57,242 bases of DNA from positions 1 to 57,242 of the forward strand of contig CAJTTM010000016.1 of assembly GCA_910579135.1 (NCBI GenBank), in the 5' to 3' direction. The stretch is from an uncultured Erysipelotrichales bacterium. Lineage in GTDB: Bacteria > Bacillota_I > Bacilli_A > Erysipelotrichales > Coprobacillaceae. Both the position numbers and the translations under genes were made by a program. Shown piece by piece: positions 8,333-17,700 of the stretch (position 1 is its first letter; every line of letters begins with the position of its first letter). The notes under the pieces were generated by a model. That model was not told the DNA's origin and made no database searches. It saw only the letters and a program-made list of their open reading frames with translations.

Positions 8333-8692
8333 ATGAAAGCTAGAAAGGAAAACAAAGTGTATGATATCAATGAGTCATCTAAACAGACATATTTAGATCA
8401 GGGGTTTGATATCTATGATGATAATGGGAAGGTCATTGAATATACACCATTAAAAACTATCAAATATAATGAGCATTTGAAGAAGTTAGCATTAGCAACA
8501 GCTGAAAAAGATGAGAAGATTGATTTATTACAAAAAGAAATTGATGAATTGAGTTCTCATCAACAACCAGTTGTTGACAATGTCATGGATTTATTAAAAG
8601 GATACGCTGAAAATAAAGGAGTAGATGTTGGTGCTTCTACATCACCTTCAGGAATCCTTGAAAAGATTTTAAAAGCAGAAAAAGAAATGTAG
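8333..8692 (+). CDS. Head-associated protein after the capsid gene
   Basis: 119 residues. An N-terminal segment (KVYDINESSKQTYLDQGFDIYD) resembles the short 'Rho N-like' head-fibre fold found after capsid genes, where residues like Q-G-F-D-I-YDD recur. Residues 55-75 form a coiled coil (AEKDEKIDLLQKEIDEL); the C-terminus (KGYAENKGVDVG) is a small helix. Function in the family is not settled; capsid decoration or head completion is likely from position. It starts 2 nt after the capsid stop. Confidence 0.7.
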   Translation: MKARKENKVYDINESSKQTYLDQGFDIYDDNGKVIEYTPLKTIKYNEHLKKLALATAEKDEKIDLLQKEIDELSSHQQPVVDNVMDLLKGYAENKGVDVGASTSPSGILEKILKAEKEM

Positions 8693-8701
8693 GTGATACT
8701 T

Positions 8702-9091
8702 ATGTATCAGCCATATGCTGACAGTACCTATTATTTAGAAGAATACAGAGGTACTAATATTGATGAAAAAACATTAAACAAATACCTTAAAAATGCATCA
8801 AGAGATATTGATGTACTTACTCACAATAGAATAGTTGCTATAGGATTTGATAATTTAACAGATTATCAAAAAGAAATTATCAGGGAAGTATGCTGTGAGC
8901 ATTCTTCCTTTCTTTATGAAAATGAAACCATGCTAAAAACCTATCTCTCTAGCTATGCAATCAATGGAGTCAATATGAGCTTTGGTAATAACTGGAATAT
9001 GCACATTGAAAATGGTATTGCTATTGATAAAAGTCTTTACAGCAGGCTTTGTTCAACTGGGTTATGTTGTGGGAGCTTATTCTATGACTAA
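8702..9091 (+). CDS. Head-tail connector (adaptor) protein
   Basis: 129 residues from ATG 8702, which has AGGTG at the correct distance; a GTG nine bases upstream is less likely. Mostly helical, with DEKTLNKYLKNASRDIDVLT near the N-terminus, the pattern of gp6/gp15-type adaptors that sit on the portal ring. Cys-rich end (STGLCCGSLF). The 3' end overlaps the next minor capsid gene by 8 bp. Confidence 0.75.
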   Translation: MYQPYADSTYYLEEYRGTNIDEKTLNKYLKNASRDIDVLTHNRIVAIGFDNLTDYQKEIIREVCCEHSSFLYENETMLKTYLSSYAINGVNMSFGNNWNMHIENGIAIDKSLYSRLCSTGLCCGSLFYD

Positions 9092-9425
9092 GTGGCCAAA
9101 TCTTATTCTTCCTCAATTCTGTAACACTGATATAACAGTGATTATAGAAAGTGAAGAACTCAATGAGAATGGAACACCTAAAACATTACTAGAGTGGAGC
9201 GGAAAGTGTAATTACCAGGATAAAGCAAAAAGAGTTTGGACTACAGATAAAGTGCTTGTGGAGATCACTGGTATCTGTTTGATACCTGGAGATATTGCTC
9301 CTAAGATGAATATTATTCCTAAAGGGGTAGTACGTGTTTTGGGAGTGGACAGAGAGCTCGTTCTAGGAACGAAAGCACGTAATCCTGACGGAACAGTCAA
9401 TTATACTCAATTGGAGCTAAGATGA
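9084..9425 (+). CDS. Minor capsid protein, Minor_capsid_1-like (connector/stopper)
   Basis: 113 residues from ATG 9084 (MTKWPNLILPQFC). A longer upstream reading would run inside the preceding gene and lacks a ribosome binding site. The sequence is beta-rich, with CNYQDKAKRVWTTDK and RVLGVDRELVLGTKARNPDG, the signature of the Minor_capsid_1 family that occupies the stopper position in these phages. It overlaps both neighbours slightly. Confidence 0.8.
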   Translation: MTKWPNLILPQFCNTDITVIIESEELNENGTPKTLLEWSGKCNYQDKAKRVWTTDKVLVEITGICLIPGDIAPKMNIIPKGVVRVLGVDRELVLGTKARNPDGTVNYTQLELR

Positions 9426-9808
9426 TGAAATATGTTAATTCTAGGGTTGTAATTAATCAAAGTGTTTTAAATCAAATTACAAAAGCTGCAACAACTGCTT
9501 TAGAAATGACTGGTGATTATGTTCATGGTGAAATTGTAACTGCACAAGTTATTCCTTTTGAAACAGGAACACTTCAAAATGAAGGTACTTATGTTAATAA
9601 GAAGGATTCTAAACAAGGAAGCGTAAAGATTGTTTCTTCTGAACCCTATGCGAGAAGATTATACTTTCATCCAGAGTATAATTTTAAAAAGGATAATAAT
9701 CCAAACGCAAAAGGGAAATGGCTTGAAGATTGGTCTGAAAAAGGAAAATACGCTAAAGAAGTTATACAGGCTTATACCATGTTTTTTAAACAGCAAGGAG
9801 GGTTTTAA
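9422..9808 (+). CDS. Minor capsid protein, Minor_capsid_2-like (neck/tail completion)
   Basis: 128 residues. The motif FETGTLQNEGTYV and the segment SSEPYARRLYFHPEYNF followed by a GKWLEDW near the end are characteristic of Minor_capsid_2/gp10-like neck proteins that join head and tail. Overlaps the previous stop by 4 bp (ATGA). No unusual feature. Confidence 0.85.
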   Translation: MMKYVNSRVVINQSVLNQITKAATTALEMTGDYVHGEIVTAQVIPFETGTLQNEGTYVNKKDSKQGSVKIVSSEPYARRLYFHPEYNFKKDNNPNAKGKWLEDWSEKGKYAKEVIQAYTMFFKQQGGF

Positions 9809-10222
9809 ATGATTTACTTAAATGATGTTAAAGAGTATTTAAAAACCTGTAGTACAAAGTTTGATAACTACTATATAGGTTTCCTTGATAAGAAGAAGGA
9901 TAAATCCTTAGGGGTTTATAATCTTAAAAGAGATAATCGTCTTATTATGGCCATTGGTGGAATTGAAAACAGCTCTTATGATGTTAAAGTGATTAGCCTT
10001 CTTGTACATTACAATCAAGCAAGTGATGAAACCGAAGAAATAGCTAATCAGTTATTTGAAGAAATCATGAATGGAAAACCTAAGAAGATAGGTGAACATA
10101 AAGTATATTTCATTGGAATGCTTAACAATGAAGCTATAGATGTGGGTAGAGATGATAAGGGTATTTGTGAATATGTTATAGAGTTTGAAATTTATTATAA
10201 AAGAGAAAAGGAGATAAGATAA
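9809..10222 (+). CDS. Minor capsid protein, Minor_capsid_3-like (tail terminator)
   Basis: 137 residues, alpha/beta. YFIGMLNNEAIDVGRDDKGI near the C-terminus is the typical tail-terminator strand that ends in a ferredoxin-like fold, and position after Minor_capsid_2 fits exactly. It would cap the tail tube at the head-proximal end. Begins immediately after the previous stop, with AGGAGGG upstream. Confidence 0.83.
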   Translation: MIYLNDVKEYLKTCSTKFDNYYIGFLDKKKDKSLGVYNLKRDNRLIMAIGGIENSSYDVKVISLLVHYNQASDETEEIANQLFEEIMNGKPKKIGEHKVYFIGMLNNEAIDVGRDDKGICEYVIEFEIYYKREKEIR

Positions 10223-10223
10223 A

Positions 10224-10664
10224 ATGAAAAAAGAAGGAGTATACCCATGTTACGAAAATCAATTTCAGATTGATGTGTCAGCAACAGGAACACCAGAAAT
10301 GAGTAATATTGCTGACTGTACAACATTTTCAGTATCATTTGATAATGGTGTAGAAGAATGGAATCCATTCGATACTGAAGGATGGACTCGTAGATTAATG
10401 ACATCTAAAGCTGTGACGGTTTCAGTAACTGCAAAGAGAAATGTTGGAGACAATGGAAATGATGCTGTTGCAGAGCTTGTATGGAAAAATGGTAGAAATG
10501 TTGAAAAGGATTTTCAATGGACTTTTCCTGATGGAACAGTCGTCAAATTTAAAGATGCTATTATTAATGTGAAGAATGTTGGATCTGGTGATTCTACGGC
10601 AGTTGCACCATTAGAATTTGATGTAATGTCAAACGGAAAACCAACAATTACACCAGCAGCTTAA
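10224..10664 (+). CDS. Major tail tube protein
   Basis: 146 residues of beta-rich sequence. It contains FDNGVEEWNPFDTEGWTRRL and the conserved tail-tube pattern around TSKAVTVSVTAKRNVGD, and ends SNGKPTITPAA like other phage tail tube proteins. It would form the hexameric rings around the tape measure protein. A terminator after it, well placed to adjust the high tail-tube level relative to later genes, supports a structural role. Confidence 0.85.
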   Translation: MKKEGVYPCYENQFQIDVSATGTPEMSNIADCTTFSVSFDNGVEEWNPFDTEGWTRRLMTSKAVTVSVTAKRNVGDNGNDAVAELVWKNGRNVEKDFQWTFPDGTVVKFKDAIINVKNVGSGDSTAVAPLEFDVMSNGKPTITPAA

Positions 10665-10668
10665 TTAT

Positions 10669-10690
10669 GAGGGCAAGAGCCCTCTTTTAT
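10669..10690 (+). terminator. Intrinsic terminator after tail tube gene
   Basis: GAGGGC (10669-10674) and GCCCTC (10679-10684) form a compact stem with a 4-nt AAGA loop, followed by TTTTATTATAT. Probably gives partial termination so that tail tube mRNA exceeds tape measure mRNA. Confidence 0.85.
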
Positions 10691-10711
10691 TATATATAGG
10701 AGGAAGAAAAT

Positions 10712-11035
10712 ATGGCAAGACATATAGATCTAACAAATAAGTTGGATATGGAAAAACCAACAATAACGATTAATGGAAAAAAATATGAAATCAATGATGA
10801 AAAATCGAATATTTTATCAATGAATAGTTTGTTGAATAAAAGTAATCTTTCAGAAATTGAAATGTTTGATAAAATTATCGAAAAATTATTAGGTAAAAAG
10901 GCATCAAAAGAATTAAACGATCTTCATCTCGGGCTTAAGCAGTATGAAAAAATTGCGCTTGCATTGATGGCTTGTGTAAATGATGAAGAATTAGAAGATG
11001 TTGAAAATCGATTTCAGGACAAAAAAGACAAATAG
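10712..11035 (+). CDS. Tail assembly chaperone, N-terminal frame (gpG-like)
   Basis: 107 residues, positioned between the tail tube and tape measure genes where gpG-like chaperones are found. The N-terminal MARHIDLTNKL is followed by a beta strand pair and an all-helical remainder (SEIEMFDKIIEKLLGKKAS). It would keep the tape measure protein soluble during tail assembly. Its last 38 bp overlap the next reading frame, and a slippery A6-G run near the stop suggests that a fused G-T product is made by frameshifting. Confidence 0.82.
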   Translation: MARHIDLTNKLDMEKPTITINGKKYEINDEKSNILSMNSLLNKSNLSEIEMFDKIIEKLLGKKASKELNDLHLGLKQYEKIALALMACVNDEELEDVENRFQDKKDK

Positions 11036-11387
11036 TGAAGAGTATTGGTATGATATTGAGGAAGACTGGCCATTAATTGAGGCCAGTTTTTTAATGCAGT
11101 ATGGAATAAGGCTAAGAGCAGTCAACGATATGCCATATGATGAGTTTTGTTCATATTTAACAGGTATTATGCCTGATACGCCATTAGGAAATACTGTGAG
11201 GATAAGAAGTGAAACTGATAAACAAATGTTAGATAGTTTTACTCCTGAACAGAGAAAAATCCGTAGTGATTGGCTTAACAGACAAGCAAGTGAAAAAACT
11301 GAAGAGGATACACAAGAGTATTTAAAGAATATCTTAAAAGCATTTAAAGATTTAGCAGGTGAAGGAGGTGTTGAGAATGTCGAATAA
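10998..11387 (+). CDS. Tail assembly chaperone, C-terminal frame (gpT/Gp15-like)
   Basis: 129 residues if started at ATG 10998, which has no convincing ribosome binding site. The informative part, YWYDIEEDWPLIEASFLMQY and LTGIMPDTPLG, matches the C-terminal domain of Gp15-type tail chaperones; this domain begins only after the overlap with the upstream gene. Relative frame is +1 to the upstream gene. The likely native product is the upstream protein extended into this frame. The 3' end overlaps the tape measure gene. Confidence 0.75.
   Translation: MLKIDFRTKKTNSEEYWYDIEEDWPLIEASFLMQYGIRLRAVNDMPYDEFCSYLTGIMPDTPLGNTVRIRSETDKQMLDSFTPEQRKIRSDWLNRQASEKTEEDTQEYLKNILKAFKDLAGEGGVENVE
11018..11029 (+). 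other. Putative +1 programmed frameshift site in the tail chaperone overlap
   Basis: In the upstream frame the codons are GAC AAA AAA GAC. Sliding forward one base lets both lysine tRNAs re-pair fully (AAA, then AAG), and puts the ribosome into the downstream frame just 2 codons before the TAG at 11033. The downstream frame has no good start of its own. A -1 shift is excluded because that frame soon hits a stop. Confidence 0.5.
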
Positions 11388-14300
11388 AGTTGGAGATATA
11401 TTTCTTGAGTTACAGGTTGATGATAAAACCTTTCAAGCGAAAATAAAGAAAATGTCTGGTAATGGAGCCAAACAGCTTGAGTCTTCTTTTGGAGCGAGTT
11501 TTGGGAAAATAGGAAAGATGGCTGCGGCTGCTTTTTCTGTTAAAACTATTACTGATTTTGTTGGTTCTTGTTTGAACTTAGGTAGCGATTTAATGGAAGT
11601 GCAAAATGTTGTTGATACAGCTTTTCCCAATATGTCTGCACAAGCAAATGATTTTGCTAAAAATGCAATGGAATCGTTTGGTTTAAGTGAAACAGTTGCT
11701 AAAAAGTATTTAGGGACTTTTGGGGCTATGGCAAGTGCTTTTGGTTTTAGTGAAAAAGAAGCCTATGATATGAGTGAGGCATTAACTAGTTTGGCTGGTG
11801 ATGTTGCATCATTTTATAGTCTTTCTTCTGATGAGGCTTATACAAAATTAAAGTCTGTATTTACGGGTGAAACAGAATCATTAAAAGATTTAGGTGTTGT
11901 TATGACTCAAACATCATTAGATCAATATGCACTCGCTAATGGATTTGGTAAAACAACATCAGCCATGAGTGAGCAAGAAAAGGTAGCCTTAAGAATGGCT
12001 TTTGTTACAGATCAATTGTCTATGGCTAGTGGAGATTTTATCAAGACACAAGATAGCTGGGCAAACCAAACAAGGATACTACAGTTAAGATTTGAAAGTC
12101 TTAAAGCAAGTTTAGGTAAAGGGTTTATTGCTATTTTTACTCCTATTATAAAGGGTATAAACTGGGTATTATCAAAACTTCAAGTACTTGCAGATAGCTT
12201 TGCGAGTTTAATGGAATTTCTAACAGGAACATCTTCAAATTCACAAGGTAATAACAATGCCATTAGTAATGTATCTAAAGATTTGAATAATGCCTCTGAT
12301 AGTTCTAATGATTTAGGGAAAAACCTAACGTCTGCAGGAGAAAAAGGTGAAAAAGCTGCTAAGAAAATCCAAAAAGCATTTGCTAAAGTTGATACAATTA
12401 ATAAATTATCATTTGGAAATGACAAAGATTCAGATAAAAAACCAAATAATGATAATAATTCAACTTCATCTAATGTATCAGAAGCAGTTGCTTTTCCAAA
12501 AGCTACAGAAGAGGCATCTGTTTTTGAAAAAATGCTTTCAGGAATTGTTGATGAATTTAAAAGGTTGTCAGGATTGTTTATGAATGGTTTCAAAATAGGA
12601 TTTGGCGATTCTATGGAAAACATCAATACAATAAAAGGGCATATTGAGTCTTTGGGAAAAAGTTTAAAGGAAATTTTTACCAGTCAAGAGGTTATTGGTG
12701 CTGCATCTAATTGGGTGGAAAAGACAGTTGAATCTTTAGGAAAAGTCACAGGTTCAATTGCTTCAATAGGAATGACGATTGCTACTCTTTTGGTTGGAAG
12801 TGTTTCGCAATATATTTCTGATAATGCTGATTCGATTAAAGAATGTATAGTTGATTGGTTTGATTTTAAAGCTAAGAAAGCAGAAATTATAGGTAATTTC
12901 AGTGTTGCTCTTGCAGATATAGCGAGTGTTTTTTCTAACCCGACTGCTATAAATATTGGTTCTAACTTAATAGGTATCATAATTAACGGTGCAATGGGTC
13001 AATTCAGACTTTTAGAAAGGTTAGGTACAGATATATTAGACTGTATAACTGGTCCTATTATAGACAATAAAGATAAAATCAAAACAGCAATACAAAATAC
13101 TTTAAAACCTATAGAAACAGTTGTAACAACTCTTAAAAATTATATTGATAAAACAGTAAAAACAATCATAAAGTTATATGATGAACACATACATCCATTT
13201 TTAATGAATATTAAAGATGGGGTAAGTGATCTTGTTGGAACTGTATTAGATGGTTATAACAAATATGTTGCCCCTGTGCTTAAAAAATTATCTGAAAAAT
13301 TTAAAGAAGTATTTGAAGATCATGTTCAACCAATGGTAGACAAATTTGCTGAGGCAATTGGAAGTATTTTTGACGTTTTAAACAAGTTATGGACAAAAAT
13401 TCTTCAACCATTATGCAAATGGATCCTTGAAAATATTATGCCTATTATAGCTGACGTTGTAGAGGCAGTTGGTGAAACTTTCTTAAGTGCTATAGAAAAT
13501 GTATCAGATTTCTTAGGTGGGGTATTTGATGTCATAAAAAATATAGTTGATATAGTCGGTGATTTTATAGATGGTGTAGGTGACATAGTTGATGTTGTTA
13601 AGGGTATTCCTGAAAAAGTTTCTATGACAATAACTGCGATTAAAGATAAAGCATTTGATTTAGCGAAAGGAGCATGGGATGCAATCAAGGATAGTAAAGC
13701 GGCTAAAACTTTAAATGCATTGAAAGAAAAAGCTTTTGACACAGTTAGGGGTGCATGGGATGCTATAAAAAATGGAAAGGTTTCAAAAACGTTAAAGGCT
13801 GTAAAAGATAAACTATTCAGTTCTGTGAAGAATTCATGGGATGCTATTAAAAACAGTACAGCTGTCAAAACAATGAAAAGTAAAGTTGCGAATGCTTTAA
13901 AAACAGCAAAGAAAACATGGGATAGTTTGAAAAGTAAGACAATAAGTTTAGGTATGAAGTTATCGGCAGCAGTTGCGAATATGAAGGAATTTATTAACAA
14001 TATAATTAAGGCTATTAATAAAAATGTAATTGCAAAATTATATTTAAAAATTCCTGGAGGGATTCCATTTATTGGTGGATATAAAATAGGTCCCCCACCA
14101 AATATTCCAAAATTAGCTCAAGGTGGTTATGTAAGAGCAAATCAACCTCAGTTGGCTATGATTGGTGATAACCGACACTATGGTGAGATTGTTGCACCAG
14201 AAAATAAAATGATAGATATGATTGACACTGCTTTAAAAATGCAAAAGGATCAAGGCAATATACAAGGCCTTGACACTGTGATTTTGTTGATTAAAGAACT

Positions 14301-14406
14301 AATAGAGCTTGTAAAGAATTTAACTATTAAAGTAGATATAGATGTGAAGAGACTCTCTATATTGCTTGAAAATGCAAAGAAAGAACGTCAGATGATAGGA
14401 GGTTAA
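11377..14406 (+). CDS. Tail tape measure protein
   Basis: 1009 residues from ATG 11377, preceded by AAGGAGGTG; an upstream in-frame ATG has no such site. The N-terminal 230 residues carry the conserved tape measure domain (QNVVDTAFPNMSAQA, FGLSETVAKKYLGTFGAMA). A Ser/Asn-rich linker follows at about 290-385, then helical and hydrophobic stretches, then four 27-residue Trp-containing repeats (767-848). The C-terminus has GGYVRANQPQLAMIGDN, typical of tape measure ends. Length sets tail length, roughly 150 nm by the usual 0.15 nm per residue rule. Confidence 0.95.
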   Translation: MSNKVGDIFLELQVDDKTFQAKIKKMSGNGAKQLESSFGASFGKIGKMAAAAFSVKTITDFVGSCLNLGSDLMEVQNVVDTAFPNMSAQANDFAKNAMESFGLSETVAKKYLGTFGAMASAFGFSEKEAYDMSEALTSLAGDVASFYSLSSDEAYTKLKSVFTGETESLKDLGVVMTQTSLDQYALANGFGKTTSAMSEQEKVALRMAFVTDQLSMASGDFIKTQDSWANQTRILQLRFESLKASLGKGFIAIFTPIIKGINWVLSKLQVLADSFASLMEFLTGTSSNSQGNNNAISNVSKDLNNASDSSNDLGKNLTSAGEKGEKAAKKIQKAFAKVDTINKLSFGNDKDSDKKPNNDNNSTSSNVSEAVAFPKATEEASVFEKMLSGIVDEFKRLSGLFMNGFKIGFGDSMENINTIKGHIESLGKSLKEIFTSQEVIGAASNWVEKTVESLGKVTGSIASIGMTIATLLVGSVSQYISDNADSIKECIVDWFDFKAKKAEIIGNFSVALADIASVFSNPTAINIGSNLIGIIINGAMGQFRLLERLGTDILDCITGPIIDNKDKIKTAIQNTLKPIETVVTTLKNYIDKTVKTIIKLYDEHIHPFLMNIKDGVSDLVGTVLDGYNKYVAPVLKKLSEKFKEVFEDHVQPMVDKFAEAIGSIFDVLNKLWTKILQPLCKWILENIMPIIADVVEAVGETFLSAIENVSDFLGGVFDVIKNIVDIVGDFIDGVGDIVDVVKGIPEKVSMTITAIKDKAFDLAKGAWDAIKDSKAAKTLNALKEKAFDTVRGAWDAIKNGKVSKTLKAVKDKLFSSVKNSWDAIKNSTAVKTMKSKVANALKTAKKTWDSLKSKTISLGMKLSAAVANMKEFINNIIKAINKNVIAKLYLKIPGGIPFIGGYKIGPPPNIPKLAQGGYVRANQPQLAMIGDNRHYGEIVAPENKMIDMIDTALKMQKDQGNIQGLDTVILLIKELIELVKNLTIKVDIDVKRLSILLENAKKERQMIGG
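13654..13935 (+). repeat. Four 81-bp coding repeats in the tape measure gene
   Basis: Tryptophan codons fall at 13675, 13756, 13837 and 13918, exactly 81 bp apart. Each unit reads like GAWDAIK followed by Lys-rich KTL-KAVKDKLF. The nucleotide sequences have diverged while protein period and Trp-Asp are kept. Confidence 0.85.
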
Positions 14407-14409
14407 AAC

Positions 14410-14781
14410 ATGGCATATAAACAACTGTTATATATTAATGGATATGAGGTACCCAATATCATTAGTTATGATGATCTTCTTTCTGAACAAGATGGAGAAA
14501 ATTCTGGACGTACTCCAAATCTAAATATGAATAGAGATATTCTTGGTAGAATAGCAAGTATTTCTGTAAAACTTGGTCCTACTGAAGGAAGTGTTGTAAG
14601 GAAAATTCTTGGTATTCTTAAAAAGAGTGATATTACAGTTAAATTTCTAAACAGTGAGACAAATAACTATAGTACTATTAGTTGTTATTGTATTGATCCT
14701 AAGAAAGAAAAACTAGCTACAATGGGTGATTACTATAAGTCACTTGATTTTACGCTTGTTTCAAATAGGAGGTTTGATTAA
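14410..14781 (+). CDS. DUF6711-like tail protein
   Basis: 123 residues. The start MAYKQLLYINGYEVPN and the segment SGRTPNLNMNRDILGRIASI are the pattern of the DUF6711 family, short proteins between tape measure and tail-spike genes in Firmicute siphoviruses. Beta-rich, no catalytic motif. Position suggests a distal-tail or baseplate hub part. Its stop overlaps the next ATG by 1 bp. Confidence 0.78.
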   Translation: MAYKQLLYINGYEVPNIISYDDLLSEQDGENSGRTPNLNMNRDILGRIASISVKLGPTEGSVVRKILGILKKSDITVKFLNSETNNYSTISCYCIDPKKEKLATMGDYYKSLDFTLVSNRRFD

Positions 14782-17700
14782 TGTACCAGGTAAGTCATCA
14801 ATTTAAAGAAAATATTGTTAAAAATGCTCGTAGGATTAAAGGATATATTGATTTTCATAATACCATACATGATTTTGTTACTTGTACATTAGATGATAAT
14901 ATCTATAGCTCTGAAACCAATACTTTTATTGGGTCATTTATTGCTAAAAGTGGAACAATTAAAATTGATTACAAAGACTCGTTAAATTTAGAAAACGGGT
15001 CTTTTCTATTATATTTTGGTATACAGTTAGAAGATGAAACAATCGAATATGTTCCTATGGGTAAAATGAATGTTTATGAAAAAATAAGTGATAATGAATA
15101 TAAATTTATGGATAACAGAATGTATTTTAATAATCATTTTGATGATACTCAAATATCTTATCCTATTACAGTATTAGACTATTTAAAAAGTGTATGCGAA
15201 CAAGCAAGCTGCGAATTAGAGACTACTTCATTTCCAAATAGTGATTTTGTCATAAGCAAAAGACCATATACTGATGGATATATTCCAACAATGAGTGAAA
15301 TTGTAATTGCTATTGCTCAAATTTCTTGTTCATTTGCTCATATTAATAGAAATGGAAATTTAGAATTAAATTGGTTTACAGATATTGAGCAATCATATAC
15401 TGTTGAAAATCTCAGTTCTTATCCTGTTGTGTATGAAAAATATGGACCTGTTAATCAAGTTATATTAAGCACACAATTGGAAAATAATTCTGAGGGATCA
15501 GAAGTTGATGGAACAGAAGAGAATACTATAAACCAGGAAACCGTAAGGCAAGATGATGAAAGTATAGAGACCAATGGTATAACATCTTTGAAAATTATTG
15601 ACAATCCAATAGCTAATCTAGGTAAAGATGAGATTGTTGTAGCATTATGGAATAGGCTAAAAGGTTTTGAATATATTCCATATAATGTTTCTATGCAAGG
15701 TCAGTTTCACCTTGATACTGGTGATATGATTGACATTGAAACAAAAGCTGCATCAGTTATAAAAGCTATTGTAATGAATCATACAATGAGTTATTCTGGC
15801 GGAATCTCGAGTAGTATCTCTGCAGAAGCACAAAGTGAAAATCAAATAACTTATGCACAAGAATCAAGTTCTAATATATTAATGAATCAAAATTTCGTTA
15901 AACTAAATGCAGAAATTCTTAATGTATCAAAAAAATTCACTGCCCTTAATGCTAAAATAGACAATCTTGAAGTAGGAGATTTAAACGCTACCTACGCAAG
16001 AATAGATTTGTCTAATGTTGGAACTGAATATGTTGATAATCTCTTTGCAAAAAGTGGAGTGTTTGAAAAGGTCACAGGAGAAGAAGGTATTCTTTACGAA
16101 TTAACTTCTGTGAAATTCAACGGGGATCTAATCAAAGCTAATACAATTGTTGCAGATAGTTTGGTATTAACTGGACTAGATGGTTTGTATTATAGAATGA
16201 ATGCTGAAGGTGGACATCTTACAGAAGAACAATTGAGTAATGAAGTTTATCAAAAGTATCTTGATGGTACAAATATTGTGGCTAATAGTGTTACTGCTGA
16301 TAAGATGAATGTCAATAAGTTAAGTGCATTAACATCCAACTTAGGTGATATTACTGGTGGAAGCATCAATATAAATGATAAATTTATGGTTGATAATTTT
16401 GGTAATATGAGAGCCATGAATGGAGAGTTTAATGGAGTTATCAATGCTACTAGTGGAGAAATGAATAACATTTATATTGGAGATGAAAATAACAATTTTC
16501 TAATCAATAAAAATGGTATCAATGGAGTGAATTATATTAAGGTTGAATCTGAAAAAAGTGGAAATAAAAGTACACTTGCTGAAAGTCGTGGAAAATATAT
16601 ACAAACTACATTTGACACAAACCATTATATCATTTATACATCAGAAGCATTTGATGGTCATTTTAATTGTGAAAGCAAACGTTTCTATGAAGATACAGAT
16701 ACAGAATTTTATAATCTTATAAAAAGTGGTGAATACACAGTATCAAATGTGAATATAGGAGAATTTTGTTTGTATTTCAAAAATATAAATGATAGTGCTG
16801 ATGGAATAAAAATTGATTTATTGCAAAATAATTTAAGATTTGGAAATGTAAGATTTGAACTTAATCCAACAGGAAGATCTACAGGTTCTGGAACAACTGA
16901 GGGAAGAAAATATATAACCTTGATAACAGGTATAAGATTAGAAGTATATTTACCAAAAAACTTTCTAGAAAATGAAACGGATTCTAATGCTGATATATCT
17001 GATATATTATTTAAGATATTCAAGAAGCTAGGAATTATAGATGATAATTATATACTTTCATCATATTCAAGACAAATATCTATAAAGATACTGAAAGAAG
17101 ATCCAGATAAAAATGTTCATATAGGAACGGATTATATTTCTCTAGGTCAAGGGTTTTATATGACAGGAACAGGTAAAAACAGTCATATAGGAAATTGGTA
17201 TTTTGATGAAGATGGATGGTTTGTCAGTTATCTTCCTACGAGTAGCGAAGTACCAGAACAATATGTGACGTTGTCTAATAGTCTTTTAGAATTTAAGTCA
17301 ACGAATAAATTAACTCAAATAGGAGCTAATGATATTGTATTAACAGATACATCTACAGGTGGTACAACAACCATATCCAACACTAGAATATTTATAGATG
17401 GAACTGGTTTTGAAATTGGTAATTATACAAACAAAATTTACTATAATTGTGCCAATGATGGTGGTATAGAGATATACAATGGTTATGTTGATTTCCATTG
17501 TCAAACTGGTAATGATTTTGATATTCGTATCGCTTGTTTTAATGAAAAAAATTTATCTGTTTATGGTGGAAATTTAAACGTCCATAACGGAGAAGTAGTA
17601 GTATCATCTTTGGGTTATAGAGGGTATTGTCAGTTTAGAGCAATAGCTGGTAATTATGGCTTTTTTATTAGAAATGATGGTACAGATACATGGTTTATGG

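Noticed and set aside
8982..9083. N-terminal extension of the Minor_capsid_1-like gene
   Set aside because: It lies in another frame of the preceding gene, has no ribosome binding site and is not like the family; ATG 9084 is the better start.
11021..11027. -1 programmed frameshift at the A6-G run
   Set aside because: The -1 frame meets a stop shortly after the run; only the +1 (or -2) frame is open and carries the chaperone domain.
12180..12626. 148-residue minus-strand open frame in the tape measure gene
   Set aside because: Shadow of the Ser/Asn-rich linker codons in the true gene; no start signal.
13404..14000. 198-residue open frame on the minus strand within the tape measure gene
   Set aside because: It is the antisense of the repeat-rich tape measure region, is full of Ser/Phe/Ala strings without a family pattern and has no ribosome binding site.
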